Shown here: positions 63,077 to 64,000 of the stretch, one piece after another
Layout: every line of letters starts with the position of its first letter
Position numbering within the stretch: the first letter of the stretch is position 1
Source of the DNA: Protopterus annectens
Lineage: Eukaryota; Chordata; Ceratodontiformes; Protopteridae
Direction of reading: 5' to 3'
DNA length: 64,000 bases
NCBI RefSeq assembly: GCF_019279795.1
Contig: NC_056750.1
Span: 700,311,721 to 700,375,720 of the forward strand
Position numbers and translations under genes: made by a program
The notes under the pieces: model-generated
Database searches by the model: none
The model's input: only the letters and a program-made list of their open reading frames with translations
Told to the model about the DNA's origin: nothing

Positions 63077-64000
63077 ATGTCCAAAGGCACTAAAGTCTCA
63101 GGATTCAAGAAGTGTGACTCGTGTTGTCAGAAGATGTCTCTGACAGACGGTCACACTTCTTGCGTTTATTGCCTGGGACCCTTGCACCTGCAGGACTCTT
63201 GTTCCATTTGTCACGGATTTAGTCCAAGAGTCCTGCAGGAGCGCTGCAATAAGCTAATTTTGAGGGGCTTATTGAAGCCTGATGACTCTCCGTCTGTCTG
63301 GCTCGGGGAAATCGTCCAAGCCCGCCAAACCCTCTGCTCCAATTCTTGAGTCGACGGCTGGCGGAACCAAAAGTGCTCCGACATCAGCTCCAGTCGGATC
63401 CGATGCGAGCAAGACTTTGCCCGCTCCGAAACCCGTATCAGAGCCGACAACAGCGCGCAAGCGCTCTAGGTCACCCTCCGTAGAGTCCATTTGTTCAGCT
63501 CCAGGATCGCCCTTACTGTCAGAGCGGAGTCATAGGACTCATTCCTCCAGGTCTTCCAGGCTGTCCGACCATGACATTGAGAGGGTGGTCAGTAGACTCC
63601 AAGTCTCAGGCACTGGCCCAAATACTCCAAAGCCCATCTCACCAGACTGTGGCTCCCTCGGTGCCAATTTAAATTCCTCCTCCGACTCTTCAGTTGAGCT
63701 CGGAGCCAGAGTTTGTCAGAACCGGGACCTTACCCATGTCGGAGCCGATACTACCACCTTCGGCCCCGGCGTTGTCAGCTCCGACCTCTTCATTGGTGCC
63801 GTCCGTGGAGAGGTCCGGGCGCCGGGACTCAATCGTCGGCTCCGAGGGGGCGAGTGGCATTGGACCCTTGTCCGACCCCGTTCTCCCTCTCGGAACATCG
63901 GCGCTGGTTAGTTTGGCCCCAACATCATTCTCTGAGCCTTCACTCTCGGCGCCGGGAGCAGTTCTGGTATCCTCGGAGCCAGGACTTTCTTCTGTGCCCG
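63077..64000 (+). pseudogene. DIRS gag (D11), partial, with frameshifts
   Basis: ATG 63077: SKGTKVSGFKKCDSCCQKMSLTDGHTSCVYCLGPLHLQDSCSICHGF, the intact cysteine module; the Ser codon TCG in CDSC is where D6 has a TAG. Frame 1 ends at 63349. The linker continues in another frame (63282-63911) with SAPTSAPVGSDASKTLPAPKP, ARKRSRSPSVESICSAPGSPLLSERSHRTHSSRSSRLSDHDIERVVSRL, then shifts again. The DHDIERVVSRL block matches DHDLERVVSRLL in D6. The window ends in the linker. Confidence 0.85.

Larger units (their letters stand above)
62579..64000 (+). mobile_element. DIRS copy D11, 5' part, running off the window
   Basis: Left ITR starts ATGTTAAGTTGTCATTCTCGCC at 62579 and ends near CCCAGATCTCGTTTGCCGC (62749). 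A leader and gag follow. Nearly the same subfamily as D6. It was inserted in the upstream part of LINE-d (left flank GCATATAAATAG). Its 3' end is outside the window, so its intactness cannot be judged. Confidence 0.9.

Noticed and set aside
1..64000. Ngaro-type or LTR-type elements instead of DIRS proper
   Set aside because: The copies have inverted terminal repeats plus an ICR and a tyrosine recombinase, not split direct repeats or an integrase.
1..64000. CRISPR arrays, prophage or bacterial operons
   Set aside because: No spaced short repeats, no ribosome binding sites and no bacterial gene order; the content is eukaryotic retroelements.

Overview
The window is eukaryotic repeat-rich DNA with no bacterial signals: no operons, no Shine-Dalgarno sites, AT-rich intergenic stretches, (GT)n microsatellites, a tRNA-derived SINE and several retrotransposon classes. 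DIRS tyrosine-recombinase retrotransposons packed this densely, together with CR1-like LINEs, suggest a large-genome vertebrate. A salamander is my first guess and a lungfish or another amphibian is possible; this is inference. About 80% of the window is transposon-derived. The only host-gene hint is one possible terminal exon at 11.54 kb.

I resolved eleven DIRS copies (D1-D11, all on the + strand) and one extra gag fragment of a more divergent DIRS type. A full copy reads: left inverted terminal repeat (ITR); leader; gag with an N-terminal six-cysteine module and a C-terminal RG-rich tail; reverse transcriptase (RT), RNase H and a methyltransferase-like segment; tyrosine recombinase (YR); internal complementary region (ICR); right ITR. 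The ICR is complementary to both element ends and gives the exact boundaries.

Layout. 1-10.1 kb: the 3' part of D1, then old copy D2, which is split by a compact element of another family, D3 (3497-7132). 10.1-15.56 kb: mostly unique DNA with the candidate exon, a microsatellite and a nested hairpin. 15.56-37.15 kb: one old copy, D4, interrupted by D5 in its left ITR, by a SINE in gag, and by D6 in its RT/RNase H junction. D6 is itself split in its YR gene by a 3.86-kb CR1/L2-like LINE (LINE-a). 37.15-40.9 kb: a DIRS-type gag relic, a doubtful LTR and a CR1 3' fragment (LINE-b). 40.9-64 kb: gag of D7, then a nearly full-length CR1-like LINE (LINE-c, minus strand), whose 5' repeats run into D8. 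D8 contains D9 and a restriction-like-endonuclease LINE (LINE-d, minus strand). LINE-d contains D10 and is entered at its upstream side by D11, which runs off the window.

Removing the younger insert restores the host element's reading at five DIRS insertions. All five empty sites read G^TTT or G^TTC with no target duplication. No copy looks autonomous: each has frameshifts, stops, deletions or lost catalytic residues. Two copies from different loci (D5, D9) share the same in-frame TGA in RT, which suggests a source that was already defective or that reads through. The SINE and the CR1 family share a 3' tail, so the SINE was probably mobilised by CR1.

All family names come from motifs read by eye. 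No database search was possible.
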